From assembly GCA_009773805.1 (NCBI GenBank), contig WTXA01000001.1:434001-498000 (forward strand): 64,000 bases of DNA, read 5' to 3'. A program made the position numbers and the translations under genes. Below, in pieces: positions 1 to 9,361 of the stretch. The notes below the pieces were generated by a model, which saw only the letters and a program-made list of their open reading frames with translations, was not told the origin of the DNA and searched no databases. Source of the DNA: Fusobacteriota bacterium (GTDB lineage Bacteria; Bacillota; TC1). The stretch's first letter is position 1, and the number at the start of each line of letters is the position of its first letter.

Positions 1-21
1 TGGGTTGTATTTTGTTTCCAT
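1..21 (-). CDS. valS: Start of probable valyl-tRNA synthetase (partial, leaves window)
   Basis: Only the first seven codons are inside the window, starting at the ATG with first base 21. They read M-E-T-K-Y-N-P, a typical ValS beginning, and follow a GGAGG ribosome site near base 28. The gene lies directly behind a T-box leader whose specifier triplet appears to be GUA (valine). The enzyme would charge tRNA-Val in the cytoplasm. The identity rests on the T-box and the seven residues, so another synthetase remains possible. Confidence 0.6.
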
Positions 22-240
22 AGTTTTCCTCCTAAAATATAAAAGGATCCACCTCCCCTAAGGGCGACGGATCGCGGTACCACCTTATTTTTAACTATTT
101 GCTTTAACGGGCTAATCCGGTTCAAACTACTCTTAGTTCATTTGAACTGCTTCCAGGCTACCTTCTCCTATTACATATGAAAGGTTTCCACCATCCCCTT
201 CTCTCTATGATATAAACATAGGTTACTCTTCCTGATCCTC
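22..240 (-). promoter_or_regulatory. T-box leader RNA, probably tRNA-Val responsive
   Basis: On the minus strand the canonical T-box core GGTGGTACCGCG lies at 84-73. A terminator-like pairing of GATCC with GGATC and a T-rich run follow, next to the start codon at 21. Upstream, Stem I can be built from TCAGG (235-231) paired with CCTGG (157-153). AGTA (227-224) forms the 5' side of the specifier loop, and a GAA-G-GUA-G segment forms the 3' side. The triplet immediately before the purine and the closing helix is GUA (161-159), a valine codon. By analogy with the family, uncharged tRNA would stabilise the antiterminator and switch on the synthetase gene. Confidence 0.9.
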
Positions 241-287
241 ACATTTACTCTAAGAACTATTTTATTAAATCACAGCAATAATGTCAA

Positions 288-1118
288 TCATTTGAATTTT
301 AAACTTATATCCATATTTTTAACAGAATTGGTAATTGCACCAATAGAAATTATATTAACTCCAATTGCAGCAATTTCTCCAACATCCCTATCTCCCATAT
401 TTCCTGAAGCTTCAATAATTGCTCTGCCATCGATTACCCTAACTGCTTGTGACATATCCTCTAAGGACATATTGTCCAACATTATAATATCTGAACCACA
501 TGACAAAGCTTCTTCTACTTCATCAATATTACTAACTTCTACTTCTATCTTTAAAGTATGTGGAATACTGCTTCTAGCTAATTCACATGCTTTCTTAATA
601 CCACCAGCCCCAATTATATGATTATCTTTTATCATAATGCCATCATAGAGGCCAAAACGATGATTATAACCTCCTCCAATAGTAACAGCATATTTTTCTA
701 AAACCCGGAGTCCTGGTGTTGTCTTTCTAGTATCAACTATTTTAGTATTCGTATCTCCAACTATATCAACATACTTTCTTGTAGTTGTAGCAATCCCTGA
801 TAAATGTTGAAGAAAATTAAGTGCTACCCTTTCACCACTTAGAATACTTTTAGTCTTACCCCAGATCATACCAATAATATCACCTTTAGCTAAAACATCT
901 CCATCTTGATAGTTAAACTCTATATTGACTTCATTATCTAAAATATTGTAGACTTCTTCAACTAAGGCAGTACCACAAAGTATACCTGGTTCCTTGGCTA
1001 TTAATAATCCCTCTGATTCACTATCATCTGATATGCAAATATTAGTAGTTAGATCACCATTGCCTATGTCTTCTTTTATTGCTCTAATTAATATATCTCT
1101 GTATATGTATCTTTCCAT
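288..1118 (-). CDS. nadC: Nicotinate-nucleotide pyrophosphorylase (quinolinate phosphoribosyltransferase)
   Basis: This enzyme converts quinolinate and PRPP to nicotinate mononucleotide, CO2 and pyrophosphate, the third step of de novo NAD synthesis. The 276-residue length is normal for the family. Visible motifs are D-T-R-K-T-T-P-G at 129-136, H-R-F-G-L at 153-157 and K-D-N-H at 164-167, which line the quinolinate/PRPP site, with a C-terminal E-A-S-G-N-M phosphate-binding segment. It is the last gene of pgi-folC-nadA-nadB-nadC. Its ATG follows the TAG stop of nadB with no gap, so translation is probably coupled. Confidence 0.96.
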   Translation of the reverse strand: MERYIYRDILIRAIKEDIGNGDLTTNICISDDSESEGLLIAKEPGILCGTALVEEVYNILDNEVNIEFNYQDGDVLAKGDIIGMIWGKTKSILSGERVALNFLQHLSGIATTTRKYVDIVGDTNTKIVDTRKTTPGLRVLEKYAVTIGGGYNHRFGLYDGIMIKDNHIIGAGGIKKACELARSSIPHTLKIEVEVSNIDEVEEALSCGSDIIMLDNMSLEDMSQAVRVIDGRAIIEASGNMGDRDVGEIAAIGVNIISIGAITNSVKNMDISLKFK

Positions 1119-2663
1119 CTAATCCTCCCTGTAATGAGCACCTATGCTAATCTTGCGCATTATTGCACCTTTTAAGATTTCCATAGCTACTATACTCATA
1201 TTATAGACTTCCGCCTTTTCTTTAGTATCTAATACTACAGCATCAAGTGTATTGTGTATTTTTGTTATTGAAACTAAGGCAGATTCCATGTCCTTTTCAT
1301 GTCTAATTACACCTGCATTATATGTCATTAAATCTCTAATTATATCCTTTAATGATGATACATCTAAATCTAGATTTAATAAATTCTTTTCACTTTCTAT
1401 AGGAAGTTGCATACGGATATCTCTTTTTTTATACTTTGATGCATTTTTATTTATGATAGTAAGTGCCCTTCTTGAAAAAACTAGGCATTCTAGCATTGAA
1501 TTAGATGCCAATCTATTAGCTCCGTGTACACCAGTATTTGCTGCTTCACCACAAGAGAAAAGCCCTTCAATATCTGTACGTCCATACAAGTCTGTGGCAA
1601 TTCCTCCCATCATGTAGTGTTGAACAGGACATACTGGTATAAATTCCTTACTTATATCAATTCCTTGATTTAGACATTCTCCAAATATTGTTGGAAATCT
1701 TTTTGATAAAAACTCCTTAGATTTTGATGTTATATCTAAATATACATAAGGTGTTTTTGTGATTTCCATTTCATTTAATATGCATCTTGCAACAATATCT
1801 CTTGGTGCGAGATCCTTAAGCTCATGTTTATCCGCCATAAAGGCCTCGCCATTAATATTTCTTAGGATACCACCTTCTCCTCTAACTGCCTCTGATATTA
1901 GGAAAGATCTGCCTTTTTCACCTTCAATATATAATCCTGTTGGGTGAAATTGTACTAATTCCATATCCCTTACAACTGTCCCAGCTCTTAAAGCAGCAGC
2001 TATCCCATCTCCTGTAGCAATACCAGGATTAGTTGTATGTTCATATATCTGACCACTACCACCAGTACAAAGAATAACTTGACCAGCTCCTATAAATTCT
2101 CTGTTTTCTTTATCTGAAATGATTACACCACTTACTTTATCATCATTAGTTACCACATCCAATAAGAATTTATTAGGCATAAATTTGATGTTCTCTTTAG
2201 TTGCCACTAGTCTTGCTAAGGCTTTAACAGTTTCTCTTCCTGTGCCATCACCACTTGCATGGACTATTCTATTCCTACGATGTCCACCCTCTCTAGTTAT
2301 TAGGAGATCCCCATCAACATCAAGATCAAAGGGCACATCCCACTCTAGAAGTGTTTTTATATCTTTTGGTCCTTCTTCTACTAATACAGTTACTGCTTCT
2401 TTATTTACAAGACCTGCCCCTGCTAATAAAGTATCTTCATAATGATACTGAGGCAAGTCACCTTCAGATACTGCTGCAGCAATTCCACCTTGGGCAAGCC
2501 AAGAGTTGGAAATATCAATGCTTTCCTTGGTTATTAAGCAACAACTTAGATTTTCATCAAGATTTAGGGCTGCATAAAGACCAGCAACACCACCACCTAT
2601 GATAACTAAATCATATCTCAGTTGATTATCCTTGATATTTGATAAATTTAAATACCTTCTCAT
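1119..2663 (-). CDS. nadB: L-aspartate oxidase
   Basis: This FAD enzyme oxidises L-aspartate to iminoaspartate, the substrate of NadA. The 514-residue protein begins with an FAD-binding G-G-G-V-A-G motif at about 23-28. It carries the fumarate-reductase/succinate-dehydrogenase flavoprotein motifs G-G-I-A-A-A and R-I-V-H-A-S-G-D-G-T-G-R, then P-V-Q-H-Y-M-M-G-G-I, and a C-terminal helical domain. In an anaerobe the electron acceptor is probably fumarate or another carrier rather than oxygen (inference). The start codon abuts the nadA stop (TAA-ATG), which fits coupling in a nadABC operon. Confidence 0.96.
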   Translation of the reverse strand: MRRYLNLSNIKDNQLRYDLVIIGGGVAGLYAALNLDENLSCCLITKESIDISNSWLAQGGIAAAVSEGDLPQYHYEDTLLAGAGLVNKEAVTVLVEEGPKDIKTLLEWDVPFDLDVDGDLLITREGGHRRNRIVHASGDGTGRETVKALARLVATKENIKFMPNKFLLDVVTNDDKVSGVIISDKENREFIGAGQVILCTGGSGQIYEHTTNPGIATGDGIAAALRAGTVVRDMELVQFHPTGLYIEGEKGRSFLISEAVRGEGGILRNINGEAFMADKHELKDLAPRDIVARCILNEMEITKTPYVYLDITSKSKEFLSKRFPTIFGECLNQGIDISKEFIPVCPVQHYMMGGIATDLYGRTDIEGLFSCGEAANTGVHGANRLASNSMLECLVFSRRALTIINKNASKYKKRDIRMQLPIESEKNLLNLDLDVSSLKDIIRDLMTYNAGVIRHEKDMESALVSITKIHNTLDAVVLDTKEKAEVYNMSIVAMEILKGAIMRKISIGAHYRED

Positions 2664-3569
2664 TTAATTAACACTTACCATTCTTTCCAAGGTTACTCTA
2701 GCCTTATTCATAACATCTTCATCTAATTCTATTACTTCTTCCATGTTTTGCAAAGCATTTAATACATCTGTAATCTTAGTTTTTTTCATATTCACACAAC
2801 TTAAGTGATGAGATAGAAGATAGGCAGTCTTGCCCTCTACAATTTTATTTATTCTTTCTACTACCCCAATTTCTGTTCCTATAATAAATTCTTTCTTGAC
2901 AGATTCTTCAACATATTTTATTATTGCTGAAGTACTACCAATAAAATCTGCAGTATCTCTAACTTCTTTGTTACACTCAGGATGAACAATCACTGGTGCT
3001 CCAGGATGTAATTTTCTAGCCTTTTCTACTTCCTCGGCTCTTACTACATTGTGTATTGGGCAAAACCCTCTATAAAAATAAAACTTTTTCTCTGGAACCT
3101 GTTCTGCAACATAGGCGCCAAGATTCCTATCAGGTACAAAGATAATTTCATCCTCCTCTAAGGATTTGGCAATTTTCACAGCTGATGACGATGTGCAACA
3201 AATGTCACAGTAGGTTTTAGTTTCAGCTGTAGAGTTAACATAGCACATTACAGCTGCCTTTGGATGTTCTTCTTTCATTTTAATTACATCTTCAGGTGTA
3301 ATCATATCTGCCATTAAACATCCAGCATCAGATGCTGGTAATAGTACAATTTTATCAGGGTTGAGGATTTTAGCACTTTCTGCCATAAATCTTACTCCAC
3401 ATAAAACTATGATTGGTTTTTCGGTTCTTTGGGCTATTTTAGCAAGTTCAAAAGAATCCCCAACAAAATCAGCAACTTCTTGGATATCAATAGTTTGATA
3501 AAAGTGTGCTAACACTAATGCATTCTTTTCTTCTTTTAATCTAATTATTTCTTTTTGTATATCTGTCAT
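2664..3569 (-). CDS. nadA: Quinolinate synthase A
   Basis: NadA condenses iminoaspartate with dihydroxyacetone phosphate to quinolinate using a [4Fe-4S] cluster. The 301-residue protein has the A-H-F-Y-Q motif at 21-25. Three cysteines are spaced as expected for the cluster: C84 (A-G-C), C170 (G-F-C-P-I-H) and C258 (S-C-V-N-M-K-K). The length and spacing match the short NadA type known from Thermotoga. It is the first of the nad genes proper and sits 10 bases downstream of the FolC-like gene, so NAD synthesis is transcribed with pgi and the ligase. Confidence 0.96.
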   Translation of the reverse strand: MTDIQKEIIRLKEEKNALVLAHFYQTIDIQEVADFVGDSFELAKIAQRTEKPIIVLCGVRFMAESAKILNPDKIVLLPASDAGCLMADMITPEDVIKMKEEHPKAAVMCYVNSTAETKTYCDICCTSSSAVKIAKSLEEDEIIFVPDRNLGAYVAEQVPEKKFYFYRGFCPIHNVVRAEEVEKARKLHPGAPVIVHPECNKEVRDTADFIGSTSAIIKYVEESVKKEFIIGTEIGVVERINKIVEGKTAYLLSHHLSCVNMKKTKITDVLNALQNMEEVIELDEDVMNKARVTLERMVSVN

Positions 3570-3579
3570 GATTTTCTCC

Positions 3580-4917
3580 TTAAATATTTAAAGTATCTTC
3601 TTGATAATAGGTTTTAACATCCTTGATAAAGGATTGTGTTCCAAGACATAATATCAAAGTATTCTCATCAACTTGCTGCTTAGCATACTCTATAGAATCT
3701 GAAACATTGTCAATGAATTTTATTGTTGAGATTTTTCTAGCTTCCACAACTTGATTCTTAGAAAATTTAAGATAGTCATTATCTGCATAAGTAAGAATAA
3801 TTTCACAATCATATGCTTTTAGCATTTCAATTACCCCAAGGTAATCCTTATCTTCAGGTATTGCTACGATGGCTTTCATTTTTTTAAATTCTAAAAAGTC
3901 TATTATTTCCTTAACTTGAGTCATAGATTCTCTAGAAATACATCCATCAAGAATTACTAATGGATTCCTTTCTAGAATTTCCATTCTCCCTGGCCACTTT
4001 ATATTTTTAAGTGTTTCTCTTAAAATATTAACATCAAGTTTTCGTCCTAGGATATATTCAGATATCGCTATTGCTAAAGCACCATTTTCAGCTTGATGTC
4101 TTCCAAGGAGAGATAAGCATAACCCTTCATATTTTCCATATTTACTTTTAACCGAAAACTCCGTGCCTTGATTAGTTAAGCTAATATCATATGAACTGAA
4201 ACTTTGATTATATGCAAAGTAGGGAATTTCAAATTTACGAGCTTCGTATCTTAAGACTAAGTCTGCATACTTGCTCTGTTCAGCCGTAAAAACAGCCTCT
4301 AAAGGCCTTTTTATTAAGCCAGCCTTGTGGTGTGCTACTTCATCGATGGTATGACCTAGAGGACCAACATGTTCGAGGAATATTTTGTTTATACCTCCTA
4401 CAAAACCTTGTATTTGGTTCACATCATCAAACCGAGCGCCTCTACCACACTCTATAACATTAAAATCCGTCTTGTTATTATAAAAGTGGGACATAGCCAT
4501 TACAGCTGTGGCTCCAACAGGCCCAATATATCTATGTTTGGGAAGACTTTTTTCAATATCATCGTATATTGGCTCTAATTGATTAGCCAAATTCAATAAA
4601 TCCTTTTCTGATATCGCCTTACCGTTTATTCTTATTCTTTCTCTATAGTCTCTTAAATGAGGGCTTGTAAATAGACCAATATTAAAGCCATGGTTTTCTA
4701 AAATTTTGGCTATCATAACAGAAAGTGAACCTTTACCCTTGCTACCTGTAATCATGATGTTTTTTTGTAGTCGATCTAAAGCACCAAGTTCATCTAGCAT
4801 TTTTCTTGCTAGATGTGGATTTCTTGTAAAATTATCAGTTCCACTTGGAATATGTTTATATCTGTTTACGTATGAGCTATATATATATTCTTCAACTTCT
4901 TTTTTATTTCTAAACAT
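3580..4917 (-). CDS. FolC-like Mur ligase family protein (divergent folylpolyglutamate synthase)
   Basis: The ATP-binding loop G-S-K-G-K-G-S is at 58-64, F-T-S-P-H-L at 83-88, and a Mur-ligase segment H-H-K-A-G-L-I-K around 196-203. Together these place the 445-residue protein in the FolC branch of Mur ligases, which add glutamate to a carboxylate using ATP. Several positions differ from ordinary FolC: E-C-G-R-G-A-R-F-D-D-V-N at 156-167 replaces the usual E-V-G-L-G-G-R-x-D-A-T-N, and the loop has S-K-G where FolC has T-N-G. It could be folate polyglutamylase or a paralogue with another substrate. It lies between pgi and nadA in one operon, with gaps of about 10 bases. Confidence 0.75.
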   Translation of the reverse strand: MFRNKKEVEEYIYSSYVNRYKHIPSGTDNFTRNPHLARKMLDELGALDRLQKNIMITGSKGKGSLSVMIAKILENHGFNIGLFTSPHLRDYRERIRINGKAISEKDLLNLANQLEPIYDDIEKSLPKHRYIGPVGATAVMAMSHFYNNKTDFNVIECGRGARFDDVNQIQGFVGGINKIFLEHVGPLGHTIDEVAHHKAGLIKRPLEAVFTAEQSKYADLVLRYEARKFEIPYFAYNQSFSSYDISLTNQGTEFSVKSKYGKYEGLCLSLLGRHQAENGALAIAISEYILGRKLDVNILRETLKNIKWPGRMEILERNPLVILDGCISRESMTQVKEIIDFLEFKKMKAIVAIPEDKDYLGVIEMLKAYDCEIILTYADNDYLKFSKNQVVEARKISTIKFIDNVSDSIEYAKQQVDENTLILCLGTQSFIKDVKTYYQEDTLNI

Positions 4918-4927
4918 GATCTGCCTT

Positions 4928-6184
4928 TCACTTCAATTCATCTAATAAAATTTTTATTTCTTTTTTATATTCTTCCACCCCTGGTTGATTAAATGGATCT
5001 ACTTTTAAAAGGTAGCAGGTCATACTGCAGGCTTTCATGAAAAAGTAACTTAAATAAGCTAGGCTAAAGGGTGTAAGTTCTTCGATTTCCATTAATATAT
5101 TTTTAATATTACCGTTGCTATGTGCAATCCTTGTGCCTTCCATAGCTTTTTTATTGATAATATCTATTTCAATTCCTGCTAAGTCATTGAATTTGTCATA
5201 ATCTACTACTAGCCTATCAAATACTAGTTGGTTTTTTTCTTCAGCCCAAATAATTGTCTCAAAGTGTTCTTGTGTTCCTTCTTGAATAAACTGTCCTAGC
5301 GAATGTAGATCTCTAGTATTTATAACGCTCATTGGATAAATTCCTTTTCCTTCTTTACCTTCACTTTCTCCATACAATTGTTTTAGCCACTCAAGATAGT
5401 AGCTAAAACTAGGATCATATGCAGTAAAAATTTCAATTTTTTTACCAATCTCACTTGCTTTTCTTCTGGCGATGGCATACAAATATGCTAGGTTATCTAA
5501 TTGTCTGGCATCAAATTCTTGCTTTGCTTTCGCAACACCTTTTAACATTTCATTAGTATCAATACCTGCTGCGCTGAGAGGCAAAAACCCTACTGCTGTA
5601 AAAATAGAATATCTACCACCAATATTTGCTGGTATCTCTAAGGTCCTATAACCTTCATCTAAAGCTAATTTTCTTAAGTTCCCATTTTTCGGGTCAGTAG
5701 TGACTATAATTCTTTCCTTCGCTTCAGTTCCGTACTTACTGATCAGTAATTCTTTTATAAGTCTGAAGGCGATTGCTGGTTCTAAGGTCCCACCTGATTT
5801 TGAAATGATATTTACTGCAAAGTTTTTAGTTTCTAATTTCTTGAGCACTGTTTTTATATAATGGCTAGAAATATTGTTGCCTAAAAATATGAGTTCTGTC
5901 TTTTTATCATCAATTCTATCTTTAAAGATTTCATAGAAACTTTTTGCACCCAAGAAAGATCCACCAATACCAACTACAACTAAAGTTTCGAATTTTTGTA
6001 ATTCTAATCCTAGTTGTATTGCTTTATCTATTTCTTTAGAGTGGTCCTTTGTATAATCAATCCATCCTAAATATTGTTCCTTTGTATTCTTTAATTTTTC
6101 TACATTATCATGAATTGCCAATACTTCGTCTTTGTAGTTATCGGTTTCTAATTCATAAAAGTCTTTAAAGTTAAGTTTTAGCAC
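4928..6184 (-). CDS. pgi: Glucose-6-phosphate isomerase
   Basis: This enzyme interconverts glucose-6-phosphate and fructose-6-phosphate. The 418-residue protein shows the sugar-phosphate-binding G-I-G-G-S-F-L-G-A region near residue 73, the I-S-K-S-G-G-T-L-E-P signature near 130, and the C-terminal Q-P-G-V-E-x-Y-K motif with the catalytic lysine. It is slightly shorter than many bacterial homologues (about 450). It is the first gene of the pgi-folC-nadABC unit, and the phoU terminator lies upstream, so a promoter should lie within 6190-6260. Confidence 0.95.
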   Translation of the reverse strand: MLKLNFKDFYELETDNYKDEVLAIHDNVEKLKNTKEQYLGWIDYTKDHSKEIDKAIQLGLELQKFETLVVVGIGGSFLGAKSFYEIFKDRIDDKKTELIFLGNNISSHYIKTVLKKLETKNFAVNIISKSGGTLEPAIAFRLIKELLISKYGTEAKERIIVTTDPKNGNLRKLALDEGYRTLEIPANIGGRYSIFTAVGFLPLSAAGIDTNEMLKGVAKAKQEFDARQLDNLAYLYAIARRKASEIGKKIEIFTAYDPSFSYYLEWLKQLYGESEGKEGKGIYPMSVINTRDLHSLGQFIQEGTQEHFETIIWAEEKNQLVFDRLVVDYDKFNDLAGIEIDIINKKAMEGTRIAHSNGNIKNILMEIEELTPFSLAYLSYFFMKACSMTCYLLKVDPFNQPGVEEYKKEIKILLDELK

Positions 6185-6261
6185 CTAATCACCTCATTTT
6201 ATTATGTACATATTCAATTTATTGTATCATATTTGAATAAACTAGGATACCTTCAAAAAAA

Positions 6262-6287
6262 AAACAAAGGCTTTTCAGCCTTTGTTT
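6262..6287 (-). terminator. Intrinsic terminator of the pst/pho operon
   Basis: Read on the minus strand, AACAAAGGC pairs with GCCTTTGTT around a short loop, followed by a run of about ten T residues. The hairpin begins at the phoU stop codon and ends the pstB-phoP-phoR-phoU transcript before pgi. Confidence 0.85.
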
Positions 6288-6955
6288 TAAAGATTTTTCA
6301 TATTATAGTAATGTCTGATTGTCCCTTTTTCCTTATAGATAATCCATTTGGCAATAGAATTAGTTCTATCTCCAATTCTTTCAAAATATTTACTGATGAA
6401 TAGATAATCAATGTACTGATCAACTTGATCAACATTGTTTTCTATTTTGCTTTTAATCCACTTTACCATCATTTTATATGCTTGGTCTAGTCTATCATCA
6501 TCTTCGTATACCCCAAGTGCTATATCCATATCACTTGTAGCATATGCCTTAACGATTCTTTTCACTAAATCCAAGGTAGTATTGAACATTTCTTCTACTC
6601 CACCAGGTAAGGTTCCAGCATTATGTTTTAATAGTTTTCTGGTCAATTTTGTTATTTGTGCACTATGATCACATATTCTTTCAAAGTCACTACTGATTTT
6701 TAGGGCAGTCAACAAAAATCTTAAATCTCTGGCAATTGGTTGTTCTCTAATGATTATATTCATGCACTTTTCACTAATTTCAATTTCTTTGGCATCAATA
6801 AGATCATCCTCGTCGTAAATTTGTTTGGCTAAATCCTCATCAAGATTTGTTAGTGCAACTTTGGTCTTTTCCAAAACCTGGATTGTTCTTGAACCTAATT
6901 CTATTATTTCTTGATTCACATCGTTTAGGGCCTGATCAAAAGATCCTCTACTCAT
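6287..6955 (-). CDS. phoU: Phosphate signalling protein PhoU
   Basis: PhoU modulates the PhoR kinase in response to the Pst transporter and limits phosphate uptake. The 222-residue, all-helical protein has two PhoU repeats, each with the acidic E/D-x3-D metal-site pattern (for example near residues 40-55 and 140-155). Its length is standard. The ATG (first base 6955) overlaps the end of phoR by eight bases, and the ribosome site GGAGGA lies inside phoR, so the two are translationally coupled. It is the last gene before a terminator. Confidence 0.94.
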   Translation of the reverse strand: MSRGSFDQALNDVNQEIIELGSRTIQVLEKTKVALTNLDEDLAKQIYDEDDLIDAKEIEISEKCMNIIIREQPIARDLRFLLTALKISSDFERICDHSAQITKLTRKLLKHNAGTLPGGVEEMFNTTLDLVKRIVKAYATSDMDIALGVYEDDDRLDQAYKMMVKWIKSKIENNVDQVDQYIDYLFISKYFERIGDRTNSIAKWIIYKEKGTIRHYYNMKNL

Positions 6956-8666
6956 TCTTATCCTCCTTCTTAGGCAAGTACACTTTAAATGTAGTACCTT
7001 CTCCTAAAATACTATCTACACTAATATCTCCATCAAATAAATCTAATATGTGTTTTACTATTGATAATCCAAGTCCAGTACTTTCAGGGTCGTAGCTTCT
7101 ACTTTTATCTACTTTATAGAACCTTTCAAAAATTCTATAAATGTCATCGTTACTAATACCTATACCAGTATCAGTAACATTAAGTAAAACACCATCAGCT
7201 ACTTCTTTAATACTTATAGATACTGTTCCATTATCAAGATTATATTTAATTGCATTACTAACAAGGTTATATAGCATAGCTTTAAATAACTCTAAGTTAC
7301 CTTTTATAATGTGGTTAGTTTCTATATTATTAACAAGTTTTATATTTCTCTTGGCAGCAGTAACTTTGTAAGCTTCAACTGCTGAATCTGCAACTGTTCT
7401 TATGTCGATATCGACATTTAATCGACTGGTCTTATTACTTTCAATACTAGATAATTCCAGTAAGTCACTTATTAGTTTTTCTAATCTTTGACTTTCAATA
7501 TCTATTATCTTAAGAAATTTCCCTGCTGTATTTGGATCATCAATGGCTCCATCCTTTAAAGTTTCAACAAAGCCTCTAATTGCTGTTAGTGGTGTTTTTA
7601 ATTCGTGAGAAACATTAGATACAAATTCTTTGCGCATATTTTCCAGTTGATTGAGCTTTGTTATGTCATTTAAGGTTATTAGTTTTCCCTTTTGTTGTCC
7701 TAATGGGTAAATTGTAAGTTTATAGGTTTTGTCTTCAATAACAATATTTCTGGTAGTTAGTTTTTCTTCTGATTCATTTACGGCATCAATTAACTTGAAG
7801 TTTTGAGTTTGTACCATTAAGTTGCTACCAAACATATCATCACTATCTAATTCAAATATTTTTTTAGCACTTTTATTGATTAACCTAATATTATTGAGTT
7901 CGTCAATAGCAATGAAGCCATCTTCCATAGTATCAATAGTAGAAAATAGATACAGCTTTTGTTCTTCTTCATTAGCTGCAGATTCTTTTAGGGATTTAGT
8001 GGTCATTTTGAAAATATCTGCAATTTTCTTGAGTTCTTTTGGTAAACTTTGAATATCAACCTCAGCTATACTTTTTTGCTTGTAAGTTCTTCTGATATAT
8101 TTTTCTAAAATCATCATAGGTTTAATATTTCGATTAAAAAAGAAATAGGATAATATAGCAGCAATTCCTATGGTAAGTAGAAAAGCTAGTAATATATAAC
8201 TAAAGACTGCTATTATCATTTCAGCTGTTGTTATTATTGGTATAGAGATAATAATTATTTCATTAGAAAGCATATATGCCTTATAAAAAATGTACTCTCT
8301 GTTAGCACCATCATATCTAAGGCTTGAACCCTGTTCTTGTCTTAATACTTCCTTAACTTCTTCTCTTCTTAATAGATTTTTTTCATTTTTTATTTCATTA
8401 TCAGAGCTAGCTATTAATTTTCCTTTTTCATCTATAAGTGAAATTTTACCTATCACATCATATTTAACAATTATATCCTCATTTACAAGTCCAGTTCTTT
8501 TATCATTGTCTATTAGTGAAACAATTGATTTCATATCATTATTGAGCTGATTGTTATATGCTCTAAAGGATATTATCCCTAATATGGTCATGAAAGAAAC
8601 AACTAATATGAATACGGGTATAAGAAAGCTAATAAACAGTCTTCTTTTCCATAATTTTTTCTTCAT
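6948..8666 (-). CDS. phoR: Phosphate sensor histidine kinase PhoR
   Basis: This is a 572-residue membrane kinase. A transmembrane helix spans about 11-34, followed by an extracytoplasmic region of about 110 residues and a second helix at about 148-175. A HAMP-like linker and a PAS domain (about 240-335) follow. The HisKA motif S-H-E-L-K-T-P-L holds the phospho-accepting H354. The HATPase domain has D-T-G-I-G-I and G-L-G-L-S-I boxes. This is the Bacillus PhoR layout. It would phosphorylate PhoP, encoded just upstream, under phosphate limitation. Confidence 0.92.
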   Translation of the reverse strand: MKKKLWKRRLFISFLIPVFILVVSFMTILGIISFRAYNNQLNNDMKSIVSLIDNDKRTGLVNEDIIVKYDVIGKISLIDEKGKLIASSDNEIKNEKNLLRREEVKEVLRQEQGSSLRYDGANREYIFYKAYMLSNEIIIISIPIITTAEMIIAVFSYILLAFLLTIGIAAILSYFFFNRNIKPMMILEKYIRRTYKQKSIAEVDIQSLPKELKKIADIFKMTTKSLKESAANEEEQKLYLFSTIDTMEDGFIAIDELNNIRLINKSAKKIFELDSDDMFGSNLMVQTQNFKLIDAVNESEEKLTTRNIVIEDKTYKLTIYPLGQQKGKLITLNDITKLNQLENMRKEFVSNVSHELKTPLTAIRGFVETLKDGAIDDPNTAGKFLKIIDIESQRLEKLISDLLELSSIESNKTSRLNVDIDIRTVADSAVEAYKVTAAKRNIKLVNNIETNHIIKGNLELFKAMLYNLVSNAIKYNLDNGTVSISIKEVADGVLLNVTDTGIGISNDDIYRIFERFYKVDKSRSYDPESTGLGLSIVKHILDLFDGDISVDSILGEGTTFKVYLPKKEDKNE

Positions 8667-8675
8667 TTCTAACTC

Positions 8676-9353
8676 CTAACTGATAAATTTATATCCTACA
8701 CCTCTTACAGTAAGTATATATTCATCTCCGATTATCTTTCTTAAGCTGTGTATATGTACATCTACTGTTCTAGTATCACCATAGTAATCATAACCCCAGA
8801 TTTTTTCTAATAATTCATTCCTAGTAAAGACTTTTCCGTTGCCGTTAGCTAGTAAATTTAATAATTCAAATTCTTTTAATGTAAGTTCAACTAGTTTTTC
8901 ATTTATCGTTACAGTTCTTTTTTCTATATCAATTATAAGATTTCCAATTGCTACATCACTTTTTTCAATCGGTGCTGCAATTGTTCTTCTTAATAGTGAT
9001 CTTATTCTAGCAATAAGTTCATTTACAGAAAATGGTTTGCCTATATAATCATCTGCACCTGATTCTAAACCAATTATAGTGTCGAATTCAGTTGTTTTTG
9101 CAGTTAAAAGAATTATTGGTAAGCTTTTCAATCTTTTGCTTGTTCTGATTTTTTTGCATAAATCTAAGCCATCATAATCTGGCAACATAACATCTAAACA
9201 AACTAGATCCGGTATACTATCTTGTAAGGTCTCAAGGAAGCTTGTCCCATCAGCAAAACATTTAACTATGTATCCTGCTTTTTTTAAGTTGTATTCAATT
9301 AATTCTCTTATGTTTTCTTCATCATCTACTACATAGATTAATTCTTTAGACAT
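8676..9353 (-). CDS. phoP: Phosphate response regulator PhoP (OmpR family)
   Basis: The receiver domain has the acidic pair D-D near residue 10 and the phospho-accepting aspartate in L-D-V-M-L-P. A winged-helix DNA-binding domain follows, ending in the R-T-V-D-V-H-I-x-x-L-R-x-K motif typical of OmpR/PhoB. I start at the ATG with first base 9353 rather than the GTG two codons upstream, because AGGAG lies five bases before the ATG and overlaps the GTG. It probably binds the TTAACA repeats upstream of pstB, giving autoregulation. Confidence 0.94.
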   Translation of the reverse strand: MSKELIYVVDDEENIRELIEYNLKKAGYIVKCFADGTSFLETLQDSIPDLVCLDVMLPDYDGLDLCKKIRTSKRLKSLPIILLTAKTTEFDTIIGLESGADDYIGKPFSVNELIARIRSLLRRTIAAPIEKSDVAIGNLIIDIEKRTVTINEKLVELTLKEFELLNLLANGNGKVFTRNELLEKIWGYDYYGDTRTVDVHIHSLRKIIGDEYILTVRGVGYKFIS

Positions 9354-9361
9354 TTTCACTC

